Shown here in pieces: positions 8,064 to 15,872 of a stretch of DNA of 42,412 bases. Positions within the stretch are counted from its first letter, which is position 1. Each line of letters opens with the position of its first letter. Under the pieces are notes generated by a model. The model made no database searches. It had not been told where the DNA came from and saw nothing but the letters and a program-made list of their open reading frames with translations. Source of the DNA: Pleomorphomonas sp. (GTDB taxonomy: Bacteria; Pseudomonadota; Alphaproteobacteria; Rhizobiales; Pleomorphomonadaceae); NCBI GenBank assembly GCA_029976075.1, contig JARKNW010000107.1, forward strand, positions 1-42,412. Reading direction: 5' to 3'. The translations under genes were made by a program, and so were the position numbers.

Positions 8064-10706
8064 ATGCCCACGATTACCCTCACCGTCAACGGTCGCGACC
8101 ACCTGCTCGATGTCGACGTGGATGAAACGCTGCTCTCGGTTTTGCGCGACAGGCTTAAGGTCACCTCGGTGAAGGACGCCTGTTCCGGTCAGGGGCAGTG
8201 TGGATGCTGCCTGGCACTCATCGGTGGCAAGCCGAGCAAAACCTGCATCCTCAAGGCAACGGCCGTCAAAGGGCGGCCGATCATCACGCTGGAAGGCGTC
8301 AATGCCGAGGAGCGCCAGCTTTATGCCGATGCTTTCCAGGCGGCGGCCGGTGTCCAGTGTGGCTTCTGCACGCCCGGCCTCGTCGTCCGCATCAAGGCTC
8401 TGACCGATGCCGGCGCGGCGACGGATCGCGAGGAAATCGCTGCGGCGCTCGACGGCCATCTCTGCCGCTGCACCGGCTACAAGAAGGTGATCGACGCCGT
8501 CGAGCTGATCCGCGACGTCAAGGCGGGCCTCAAGCCGCATCCGCAGCCAACGACCGACGGCGGCGTTGGTCAGCCGGTCGAGCGCTTCCGGGGGGGCGAT
8601 CTTGCACTCGGTGATCGGCCGTTCCTCGCCGACATCGACGTGCCCGGTCTTTTGCACGCCGCTTTCGTTCTGTCGCCGCATGCCCGGGCCAAGGTCAATT
8701 CCATCGACCTCACGCAGGCACTCGCCCATCCCGGCGTGGTGCGCATTGCTACCGCCGAGGACGTGCCGGGCGACCGTTGGGTGGGGCAGATCAAAAAGGA
8801 CTGGCCGGTGTTCGTCGCCGTTGGCGAAGAGGTTCGGTACGTCGGTGATGTCATCGCCGCCGTGGCTGCCGAAACGCCGCGCGCCGCCCGCGCGGCGGCC
8901 GCTCTCGTTGCGGTCGACTACACGGTGCTGGAACCGACGCTGTCACCGGAAGAGGCCCTGAAGCCCGGCGCTCGGCAGGTCAATCCGCGCCAACCCAACT
9001 TGTTGTCCGAGACGGTCATCGAGCGCGGCGATGTCGAGGCGGCGCTGGTTGCCTCCGCTCACGTTGTCTCCGGTACCTGGCAAACCCAGCGCATCGAGCA
9101 CCTGTTCCTGGAGCCCGAGGCTTGTCTGGCAGTGCCGATGGAAGACGGCCGTCTTCATCTCTATTCGCAGGGACAGGGCGTGTTCGAAGACCGCAAAGCC
9201 GTCGCTGGCGTGCTGGGCGAACCGGTGGACAATATCTTCGTCGAACTGGTGCCAACCGGCGGTGCCTTTGGCGGCAAGGAGGACATGACGGTGCAGGCGC
9301 AGACGGCCGTTCTGGCCCGCCTGACCAATCGCCCGGTGCGGCTTGTTCTCTCCCGCGAAGAGTCGGTGCGCGTGCATCCCAAGCGGCATCCGATGAAGAT
9401 GACCTATTCCGTCGGCTGTGACGCGGACGGGCATATCACCGCCGCCAAGATTGACATTCTCGGCGATTCCGGATGTTACGCATCGGTGGGTGACAAGGTG
9501 CTTGAGCGCGCCGCCGGCCACGCTTGCGGTCCCTACCGGGTACCGGCACTCTCCATCCATTCGATTGCCGCCTACACCAACAATCCGCCTTGCGGCGCCA
9601 TGCGCGGTTTCGGCGTCAACCAGACCTCGTTTGCCATGGAAGGCTGCCTCGACCTTCTGGCCGAGAAGGTTGGCATCGATGGCTGGGAGATGCGCTGGCG
9701 AAACGGCGTCCGCATCGGCGACGTGTTCTCGTCGGGACAAATCCTTGAAAAATCGGTCGGTCTTGAGAAATCGCTTCTCGCCGTCAAGGATGCCTATTAT
9801 GCGGCGAAAGCCGAAGGCAAGGCCGTCGGCGTCGCCTGTGCAGTGAAGAACTCCGGCATCGGCAACGGCGCTCTCGAATGGGGCAAGTGCCGGCTGGAGA
9901 TCGAGGCCGAGGATAGGATCGCCCTCCATATCGGCTTCACCGAGATGGGACAGGGCCTGCTCACCATCGCCACCCAGTCGGCGGCCGAGGTCACCGGTCT
10001 TCCTTCCTCGATCTTCGTGCCGCAGGTGAACAGCCGCTTCGATGTGGGCTGCGGCCAGACCACAGGATCGCGCGGCACGCTTCTCGCCGGCAATGCCGTC
10101 ATCAAGGCAGCCAAGGCGCTACGGGCGGCGCTGGACGAAGGCAAGAGCCTGAAGAATCTCGTTGGCGAGGTATTTGCCGGCGACATCAAGATCGATGACA
10201 CAACGGCGCCGGGGCAACTCAAGAACGGCAAGATCAAGACCCACACCGCCTTTGGCTGGGCGACGCAGGTGGCGATCCTCGACGATACCGGACGCGTCGC
10301 TAAGGTGATCGCCGCGCATGATGTCGGCAGAGCCCTCAACCCCAAGCTTGCCGAGGGTCAGATCGAGGGCGCGGTGCACATGGGCCTCGGCTACGCTCTC
10401 ACCGAGCAACTTCCTTGCAAGGACGGCATGCCGGTCACCGCCAATGTGCGCGAAATCGGCGTGTTGCGGGCCTCCGACATGCCGGAGGTCGAGGTGATCA
10501 TCATCGAGGAGAATGAGCCGGAAGGACCGTTCGGTGCCAAGGGCATCGGCGAGATCGGGCTGGTGCCGACAGCCGGCGCTGTCGCCTCGGCGCTTGCCGT
10601 GTTCGACGGTGTAAGGCGCACCGTGTTGCCGATGATCGACAGCCCGGCTGCACGAGCCTTATCGGTCGGTCTCGATCCCGAGTTGGATCGGAGTCAATGG
10701 CATTGA
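8064..10706 (+). CDS. xdhD: XdhD-like molybdenum hydroxylase (fused [2Fe-2S] and molybdopterin subunits)
   Basis: An 880-residue xanthine dehydrogenase-family enzyme that hydroxylates an aromatic N-heterocycle, probably a purine. The N-terminal ferredoxin domain (about 1-75) has C40, C46 and C49 in DACSGQGQCGCC. The helical [2Fe-2S] domain (about 80-160) has VQCGFCTPG and LCRCTGY. The hammerhead domain (about 190-290) leads into the molybdopterin domain (about 310-870), with GGAFGGKEDM, MRGFG, TGSRGTLLAGN and the active-site Glu in GAKGIGEIGLVPTAG. There is no FAD domain between the two halves and no FAD-subunit gene beside it (E. coli has ygfM). Start ATG 8064 is 14 nt after ygfK; an upstream extension would overlap ygfK. 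The substrate is not readable; E. coli XdhD is a close architectural match. Confidence 0.9.
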   Translation: MPTITLTVNGRDHLLDVDVDETLLSVLRDRLKVTSVKDACSGQGQCGCCLALIGGKPSKTCILKATAVKGRPIITLEGVNAEERQLYADAFQAAAGVQCGFCTPGLVVRIKALTDAGAATDREEIAAALDGHLCRCTGYKKVIDAVELIRDVKAGLKPHPQPTTDGGVGQPVERFRGGDLALGDRPFLADIDVPGLLHAAFVLSPHARAKVNSIDLTQALAHPGVVRIATAEDVPGDRWVGQIKKDWPVFVAVGEEVRYVGDVIAAVAAETPRAARAAAALVAVDYTVLEPTLSPEEALKPGARQVNPRQPNLLSETVIERGDVEAALVASAHVVSGTWQTQRIEHLFLEPEACLAVPMEDGRLHLYSQGQGVFEDRKAVAGVLGEPVDNIFVELVPTGGAFGGKEDMTVQAQTAVLARLTNRPVRLVLSREESVRVHPKRHPMKMTYSVGCDADGHITAAKIDILGDSGCYASVGDKVLERAAGHACGPYRVPALSIHSIAAYTNNPPCGAMRGFGVNQTSFAMEGCLDLLAEKVGIDGWEMRWRNGVRIGDVFSSGQILEKSVGLEKSLLAVKDAYYAAKAEGKAVGVACAVKNSGIGNGALEWGKCRLEIEAEDRIALHIGFTEMGQGLLTIATQSAAEVTGLPSSIFVPQVNSRFDVGCGQTTGSRGTLLAGNAVIKAAKALRAALDEGKSLKNLVGEVFAGDIKIDDTTAPGQLKNGKIKTHTAFGWATQVAILDDTGRVAKVIAAHDVGRALNPKLAEGQIEGAVHMGLGYALTEQLPCKDGMPVTANVREIGVLRASDMPEVEVIIIEENEPEGPFGAKGIGEIGLVPTAGAVASALAVFDGVRRTVLPMIDSPAARALSVGLDPELDRSQWH

Positions 10707-11887
10707 CCCGCTCGATCACCGTCGGCCCTGACAGGAACGGTCGCACCGTTTCGATCATAGACGGCGTCATCGCCGAGGCAGCCGATCCGTCAGCCCCCAT
10801 TCTGGCCTGCCCCAATGGCGAGATCCGGCCCGGCGCGGTCTGTGCCCATACCCATCTTTATTCTGGCCTGGCGCCCTACGGAATGCCAGCGGCCGAGCCG
10901 GCTCCTGTCAACTTCATCGAGATCCTCGAAAAGGTCTGGTGGCGGCTCGACAGAGCGCTGGACGCCCAGGCGCTCAGGGCCTCGGCACGCGATTACATAG
11001 CCAAGGCGCTGCTATCCGGGACGACCAGCCTCATCGATCATCACGAGTCGCCGCGGTTCATCAAGGGTTCGCTGCAGGTGCTGGCGAACGCCGCCGAGGA
11101 GCTTGGGATCAGGGCACTGCTGACCTTCGGAGCCACGGAGCGCAACTTCGGACGCGCCGAAGCCGAGGCCGGCCTTATCGAATGCGGCAACATCGAAGAG
11201 AACTCTCGCACTCGCCGTCTCGTCGGACTGCATGCCAGCTTCACGGTTTCCGATGCGACCATACGAGCTGCGGGTGAGCTCTGCTGCGCGTTGGATACGG
11301 TGATGCATGTCCACGTAGCGGAGGCGGAGGATGATGTCGATGACGCCTTGGCGCGAGGCTATGCCGGGCCGCTTGAGCGACTGATTGCGCTCGATGCCTT
11401 GCCGAGAGGCTCCATCCTGGCCCATGGCGTCCATCTTTCCGCAGACCAGGTGTGCGAAGTGGCTGAGCGGGGTTGCTGGCTCGTTCAGAATCCGCGCTCC
11501 AACGAAGGCAACCGCGTCGGCTACCCGGTCAATCTGCGTCATTCAGCCAACGTGGCTCTCGGTTGTGATGGCTGGAATGCCGATATGGCCGTTGAAGAAG
11601 CAGCGCTTCTTCGTCTCTCTGCCGCTCACGGCGACGAACGGGCAGCAGATCGCCTTGACGCCGGACAACGATTGATTGCCGAGCGTTTCGGCTCGGCCGC
11701 CACCGGGCTCCTTCCGGGGGCGGTCGGAGATGTGGTGGTGAGAGAGAAGGGCATGGTCACTGCCGTGGTGGTCGATGGCCGGGTCGTGGTGCGCGACGGT
11801 GGTCTGGTTGGTGCCAATGCCGGCACGATAGAAACCGAAGCCAAAGCCGAAGCGCAGCGTCTGTGGAAAAGAATGGCGGCGTTCTGA
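10697..11887 (+). CDS. ssnA: SsnA-like amidohydrolase (aminohydrolase/deaminase type)
   Basis: A 396-residue metal-dependent amidohydrolase of the cytosine/guanine deaminase-ATZ/TRZ group, which opens or deaminates N-heterocycles. Metal ligands: H51 and H53 (CAHTHLYSG), a central His in MHVHVAE (about 202), a His in LAHGVHL (about 236), and a late Asp in LGCDGWNAD (about 291). LVQNPRSNEGNRVGY is typical of the SsnA branch. The N-terminal beta-sandwich is short and the C-terminal strand 'VTAVVVDGRVVVRDGGLV' is present. It overlaps the end of xdhD by 10 nt, so it is the last gene of the coupled operon. E. coli ssnA also sits between ygfK and xdhD. The substrate is inferred to be a purine-derived ring. 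Confidence 0.85.
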   Translation: MALTRSITVGPDRNGRTVSIIDGVIAEAADPSAPILACPNGEIRPGAVCAHTHLYSGLAPYGMPAAEPAPVNFIEILEKVWWRLDRALDAQALRASARDYIAKALLSGTTSLIDHHESPRFIKGSLQVLANAAEELGIRALLTFGATERNFGRAEAEAGLIECGNIEENSRTRRLVGLHASFTVSDATIRAAGELCCALDTVMHVHVAEAEDDVDDALARGYAGPLERLIALDALPRGSILAHGVHLSADQVCEVAERGCWLVQNPRSNEGNRVGYPVNLRHSANVALGCDGWNADMAVEEAALLRLSAAHGDERAADRLDAGQRLIAERFGSAATGLLPGAVGDVVVREKGMVTAVVVDGRVVVRDGGLVGANAGTIETEAKAEAQRLWKRMAAF

Positions 11888-11894
11888 CTCAAAA

Positions 11895-11931
11895 GGCAGG
11901 GCGATCCGCTGAGTTTGGCGGATTTCCTGCC
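11895..11931 (+). terminator. hairpin at end of the ygeX-ssnA operon
   Basis: GGCAGG (11895-11900) and ATCCGC (11904-11909) pair with GCGGAT (11918-11923) and CCTGCC (11926-11931), with a small internal loop. There is no T-run after it, so it is either a factor-assisted terminator or a 3' stabilising hairpin. It lies 7 nt after the ssnA stop. Confidence 0.5.
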
Positions 11932-11943
11932 CTCAAGCCACCA

Positions 11944-12020
11944 CTGAAGCACTTGATCTCGTTGAGCTATCGCATTTTCTTGATGCGAAGCGGTACCCAC
12001 CTCGCTCCAAAGGCTCTATT
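11944..12020. repeat. intergenic palindromic repeat of rhizobial type
   Basis: The stretch contains 'CACTTGATCTC', 'TCGCATTTTCTTGATGCGA' and 'CGGTACCCAC-TCGCTCCAAA-GCTCTA'. This closely follows a palindromic intergenic repeat I remember from many Hyphomicrobiales genomes (cgcattttcttgacgcgaa, then ccggt-tccacttcgct). The core is an inverted repeat TCGCAT (11970-11975) and ATGCGA (11983-11988). It sits between the operon end and the transaldolase gene. I see no second copy in this window. Confidence 0.55.
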
Positions 12021-12044
12021 GTCGCCGCCAATAGGGAGGAACCA

Positions 12045-12725
12045 ATGATCTACTTTCTCGACACCGCCAATGTCGCAGCCATTGCCCGCCTGTCGGATCT
12101 CTACCCGGTTGCCGGTGTCACGACCAACCCGACGCTGATCGCCCGCGAGAAACGTCCGTTCTCCGATATCATCAAGGACATTCGGGCAGTTATCGGCGAC
12201 GGCGCCATGCTGCACGTTCAGGTCACCGGTCGCGATGCCGACACTATGGTGGCCGAGGCGCGCAAGCTCGCCGACTTCGTCGGGGCAGGCTTCCATCCCA
12301 AGGTGCCGGTAACGGCAGAAGGCATCAAGGCCATCCGTCGGCTTTCGGCACTCGGTTTTCGGGTAACGGCAACGGCTATCGTCACTGCCCAACAGGCTCT
12401 GATGGCGGCTGTCGCCGGCGCGGCATTCACCGCACCTTACGTCAACAGGCTCGACATGATCGGCGGCGACGGCGTCAAGGTCGTCGCCGACATCGTGCAC
12501 CTCTTCCGCATTCACGCCTTGCCGACCCGCCTGCTCACGGCCTCGTTCAAGAACGTTCAGCAGGTACATGACGTCGCCATGGCCGGCGCTCAGTCGGCGA
12601 CGCTGCCACCCGATATCCTTGAAGCCTTGATCCGTCACCCACTGACTGACTCTGGCGTCGCGGGTTTCTCCGCGGACTGGGCGGCAGCCTACGGCGAAGG
12701 TACCACCACGCTGGACCTCATCTGA
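12045..12725 (+). CDS. fructose-6-phosphate aldolase-like transaldolase
   Basis: A 226-residue class I aldolase of the small transaldolase (FSA/TalC) group, acting on ketose phosphates through a Schiff base. The catalytic lysine is K86 in FHPKVPVTAEG. Other family marks are MIYFLDTANV at the start, GVTTNPTLIARE, ATAIVTAQQALMAA, APYVNRLDMIGGDG and TASFKNVQQV. The length is normal for this subgroup (about 215-225). The SD is GGGAGG, 5 nt before ATG 12045. A small inverted repeat CTATTG/CAATAG (12016-12034) ends on the first base of the SD. It is separated from the ygeX operon by a hairpin and a repeat, so it is probably transcribed on its own. Confidence 0.9.
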   Translation: MIYFLDTANVAAIARLSDLYPVAGVTTNPTLIAREKRPFSDIIKDIRAVIGDGAMLHVQVTGRDADTMVAEARKLADFVGAGFHPKVPVTAEGIKAIRRLSALGFRVTATAIVTAQQALMAAVAGAAFTAPYVNRLDMIGGDGVKVVADIVHLFRIHALPTRLLTASFKNVQQVHDVAMAGAQSATLPPDILEALIRHPLTDSGVAGFSADWAAAYGEGTTTLDLI

Positions 12726-12763
12726 CGCCAGTCAGTGTCATGCTTGCCAGAGCACGCATACTC

Positions 12764-12818
12764 GGCGAACCTCATACCGGCGATCCTTGCGAGAACTCGC
12801 CGGTATGAGGTTGTCGCC
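12764..12818. terminator. strong bidirectional hairpin between convergent genes
   Basis: A perfect 14-bp stem, CCTCATACCGGCGA (12770-12783) with TCGCCGGTATGAGG (12797-12810), has a 13-nt loop and is extended by GGCGA/TCGCC (12764-12768/12814-12818). It lies between the transaldolase stop (12725) and the stop of the minus-strand small gene (12824). No T-run follows on either strand. Confidence 0.6.
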
Positions 12819-12823
12819 GAGCC

Positions 12824-12976
12824 TCACGCTGCCGACTTCTTCTTGCCGGTATTATGAGTGGCCTCTTCGGTCGCCTTGGTGAAGACTTCCGTCACCGAGG
12901 CGGTCTTGGTGCCCGCGGGCTTGGTCGCCTTGGGCTTGCGAGCTTCCTTGTTCTTTCTCAGTTGTCCCTTGGCCAT
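12824..12976 (-). CDS. 50-residue Lys-rich basic protein
   Basis: The frame from ATG 12976-12974 to TGA 12826-12824 encodes MAKGQLRKNKEARKPKATKP followed by a Thr/Ala/Lys-rich part ending in GKKKSAA. The SD AAGGAG lies 6 nt before the ATG. I remember short proteins beginning MAKGQ-R-NKE-KKPK in other alphaproteobacteria, with no known function. Composition (Lys/Ala/Thr-rich, no hydrophobic core) suggests a disordered nucleic-acid-binding or ribosome-associated protein; that is inference. It stands alone, convergent with the transaldolase gene. Confidence 0.8.
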   Translation of the reverse strand: MAKGQLRKNKEARKPKATKPAGTKTASVTEVFTKATEEATHNTGKKKSAA

Positions 12977-13178
12977 ATCGCACTCCTTAGCGAAAGCGCG
13001 GCAGACGCGACAGTCGCCGCGCGTCTTTGTCGATCGGGCCGGTCTTCCGGCTGGCCACTGACGTCATCATGATGAGCCCGAATTTCTCCAAATACAACCT
13101 CAGCTTAGGTTCAAATAACCTCGATTTGCTCCGCCGCGTTCAACCCGGAGAGGAAGCCCAACCCGCTGGGTCGGGTGC

Positions 13179-15872
13179 TCACTTCATAGCGCCGTTCCCC
13201 ATCAACGAAACTGCGCTCCTTATCCTTTGCAGATCAATGAACGGGATTTCCTGTTCCCCACAGAGCTGTTGCTGATCGCTGGCTTTCAGGGCCAAAGAAA
13301 ACTCCGCAAACGCTCTTTGCTTTTCGCCAAGGGCGCTCAGAATAAACCCGCGAACGGCCCGCGTCTGGCAACCAGGTAGCCAAGGCAGGCTGGCGTCCGA
13401 ATACTCCACCGCCGTGATGATATCCCCTTTCAGGAGACTCTGGCTGGCCATCCGCATCTCGAACTGCCGAACGATGTCAGAATCCAAGGTTGGGCTATCG
13501 GACGACATTTCCTTGGCAAATCCAATAATTCTCGCTGCTTCTGCCAGGTCACCGCTTCCCAGCGCGTTCTGAAACTTGGAATTTGCTTCGTGGCGAGCCT
13601 CAAGCTTGAAGTCGGCCTTTGGGTTCATTTTTTTCACATAGCTGCGGCGGCAATCCTCGATGTCGAAAAGCTGCGCTCCGGCGCGAGCCCAATAGTCGTC
13701 CGGTACATTCCCCCCCATATCGGCGGCTTTTGCAGACGCAACCGCCATTTGGGCTAGCAGCGCCTTCAAAGGGATTGTTCCGGCATCGTTCAGACACAGT
13801 TTGGCGACACCCGCAAAGAAACGCCAATCGGTCGCAGCCTCGTTCCAAACGGGATTATCGGAGGCTGCCTTTGGCCATTCGATCACCAGCGAAGGGGTGT
13901 CGTTGATTGTCTCGGGCGCGGATGGAGTGGAAATCCAAATGTTGGTTCCCGCAACCGAAATGGGATCGGAGGGACTGATTGACCGGAGCAGATCTTCATC
14001 AGGCATGTTCAGCAACCCGTTCAGCGCAGCCGGTGCCTGGGAGAAATCCGCGGTCCCCTCGGGGTCCCTCAGGCTTATCTCGATGAACAGCGAGATGATC
14101 AGTCGGCGAGCTTCCGGCGCCAGATCAATGGTCGAGGGCTCCTGCTGTTCGCGAGGTGGCATCAGCGCCCAGATGGTCGCGTTCAACCTGGCGGAACCCT
14201 TGGCACTGCTCAAAAGCTTGCTCCACTCGACCAACACGCTTTCGATCTGCCTGCGCTGTCCCGGCGTCGCAGCTTGATATGCGGCAGCGATGCGCCGCAG
14301 CTTTCTTTCCCGCTCCACACGAGAGGCAAGTGGAGCAATACGCCGATCGGCGTCGCTGACGTTGGAGTTCAGACGGGATCTGACCCTGACGACATCGTTG
14401 AAGCCAAACCCCACATTCAGTTTCGCCTCGTTCGAGGCCCCGTCACGGGGGACGGCGGCCCTGGCCGTTGCAAGTCGTGCCGACAGGTCCGCGAAGTCCC
14501 GATCCGAGAAATCATCGTCGCTGGCCGCCTTTTGGAAGAGAGACAGCTCCAGACCATCGAGGGCCTCATCGGCGGACATGTGCAGCAAATCTTGATTGAA
14601 GATCGCCGGCAGGATCGCCAGGACTCCCACGATGATCAAGATCATCGACAGAAAGTCCGCCACCAAGGCCGCGCCGGTGAGGCGATGAACTCTGCTGGCA
14701 GCGGCGAGAAACGCTTGACGCGTCTGGCCGAGCAAACCACGCCGATCAGCTTCCTTGACCCATTTGCTCAATTGTTTGAGGTGGAACTTTCGTATGAGGA
14801 AACCTGCCGCGACACGCAGCCCGACGAAAACGGCCAACCCAACGAAGAAGGTGTGGAGATTGGTCGGTGGTATCGAGAGCAACAGCCCCGACAGCAACAA
14901 CGAGAAGGCGGATAGCGCAAAGGCTGGCCAGCTCAAACCATGCACGCAAAGAACATCGACAGGGACGAAGAGACAACGAGGCTCAAATGAAAGCCGCCAA
15001 CGGCTTTTCGCGCCCCCCTTGTCGTAGGTCGCTTTCGTACGCCTGTTTGAGAGCAGGACTGCGGCGTCTTCCGCGAGCAACCCTGGCAACCCGTCCTGCG
15101 AGCTGCCGTACGTATAAGCTACGTTGGAGCGTCGTTCGACAAGCCGCCTTGCAGCCTGTGCCTGGGACAACCAGTGAAGGTAGCACTGCGCACCCTGGTT
15201 GCCTGCAAGCTGGAGCAACTCAGCGCCCGACCAGTTGAACTGACATTCGCGCTCGATCAGTTCGGCCAGCGCCGCCGGTCCCTGGCCTTGCTCGAAGGCA
15301 GCAACATCTCCGAGCCCTCGCGGGTCAGGCGGAGGAAGGATCTGCCACAGGTTCCTGAGGATGATGTTGTGAAAGCGTCTGATCGACTCCAGATCCAGCT
15401 CGGAAGCCATGGCAAAGAGAGCGGCCCAGTCTTCACCGCAGGCCGCCTGCCCGACAGGTCCTCTCGTGTCGGGCAGAAGCGCATTGAGCTTCTCCAGGAC
15501 CTTTCCGAGAAGTCCGTGTTCTGCGGAAAGCTCGGCGGCCTCCTCTGTCTCGATCGATACCGTTTTGCCCGGGAATGCATCGGCGAAGTTCGGGACCACC
15601 GGTTCAACGGGTTTGCCGACTTCCTCTTCTGCGTCGCCCCAGCAAGAGGATGAGGCTGCCTCGCTCGTATCCCGAACGGGTGTCGCGGCCTCCCTGCCGG
15701 CGATCCGCATGGCTTCTTCACGTGCTTCGACAAGCCGCTGGAAGCCCTCCGGATCATCGTCCGGTCGGCAGGCCTTGAGTGACTTGGCGTAAGCCTTGAG
15801 AATGGCCCGCGCGTCAGTCGTCGTCTCGATCCCAAGGATGGCCCAGCAATCGCTCACTTCGCCCTTTAGCAT
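13179..15872 (-). CDS. membrane-anchored J-like protein partnered with HscC
   Basis: An 897-residue protein. Residues 6-55 (DCWAILGIETTTDARAILKA, then YAKSLKACRPDDDPEGFQRL) fit the divergent J-domain found in HscC partners; the HPD triad reads RPD (residues 36-38). Hydrophobic segments lie at about 311-333, 340-360 and 402-425, so the J part should be cytoplasmic with anchors mid-protein. The C-terminal half (about 450-897) is soluble and helical, ending in repeats like 'ALKASDQQQLCGEQ' that look TPR-like; I recognise no named domain. The start ATG shares a base with the hscC stop (TGATG), so translation is coupled. E. coli HscC likewise works with J-proteins DjlB/DjlC. Function inferred: recruits the Hsp70 to a membrane-associated client. 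Confidence 0.8.
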   Translation of the reverse strand: MLKGEVSDCWAILGIETTTDARAILKAYAKSLKACRPDDDPEGFQRLVEAREEAMRIAGREAATPVRDTSEAASSSCWGDAEEEVGKPVEPVVPNFADAFPGKTVSIETEEAAELSAEHGLLGKVLEKLNALLPDTRGPVGQAACGEDWAALFAMASELDLESIRRFHNIILRNLWQILPPPDPRGLGDVAAFEQGQGPAALAELIERECQFNWSGAELLQLAGNQGAQCYLHWLSQAQAARRLVERRSNVAYTYGSSQDGLPGLLAEDAAVLLSNRRTKATYDKGGAKSRWRLSFEPRCLFVPVDVLCVHGLSWPAFALSAFSLLLSGLLLSIPPTNLHTFFVGLAVFVGLRVAAGFLIRKFHLKQLSKWVKEADRRGLLGQTRQAFLAAASRVHRLTGAALVADFLSMILIIVGVLAILPAIFNQDLLHMSADEALDGLELSLFQKAASDDDFSDRDFADLSARLATARAAVPRDGASNEAKLNVGFGFNDVVRVRSRLNSNVSDADRRIAPLASRVERERKLRRIAAAYQAATPGQRRQIESVLVEWSKLLSSAKGSARLNATIWALMPPREQQEPSTIDLAPEARRLIISLFIEISLRDPEGTADFSQAPAALNGLLNMPDEDLLRSISPSDPISVAGTNIWISTPSAPETINDTPSLVIEWPKAASDNPVWNEAATDWRFFAGVAKLCLNDAGTIPLKALLAQMAVASAKAADMGGNVPDDYWARAGAQLFDIEDCRRSYVKKMNPKADFKLEARHEANSKFQNALGSGDLAEAARIIGFAKEMSSDSPTLDSDIVRQFEMRMASQSLLKGDIITAVEYSDASLPWLPGCQTRAVRGFILSALGEKQRAFAEFSLALKASDQQQLCGEQEIPFIDLQRIRSAVSLMGNGAMK

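Noticed and set aside
8064..10706. Selenocysteine or selenium-dependent XDH reading
   Set aside because: The family is sometimes named selenium-dependent, but there is no in-frame TGA and no selenium gene in the window, so no claim is made.
12045..12725. Transaldolase as seventh gene of the ygeX operon
   Set aside because: A hairpin, a repeat element and about 160 nt separate it from ssnA, and its sugar-phosphate chemistry has no evident place in purine breakdown.
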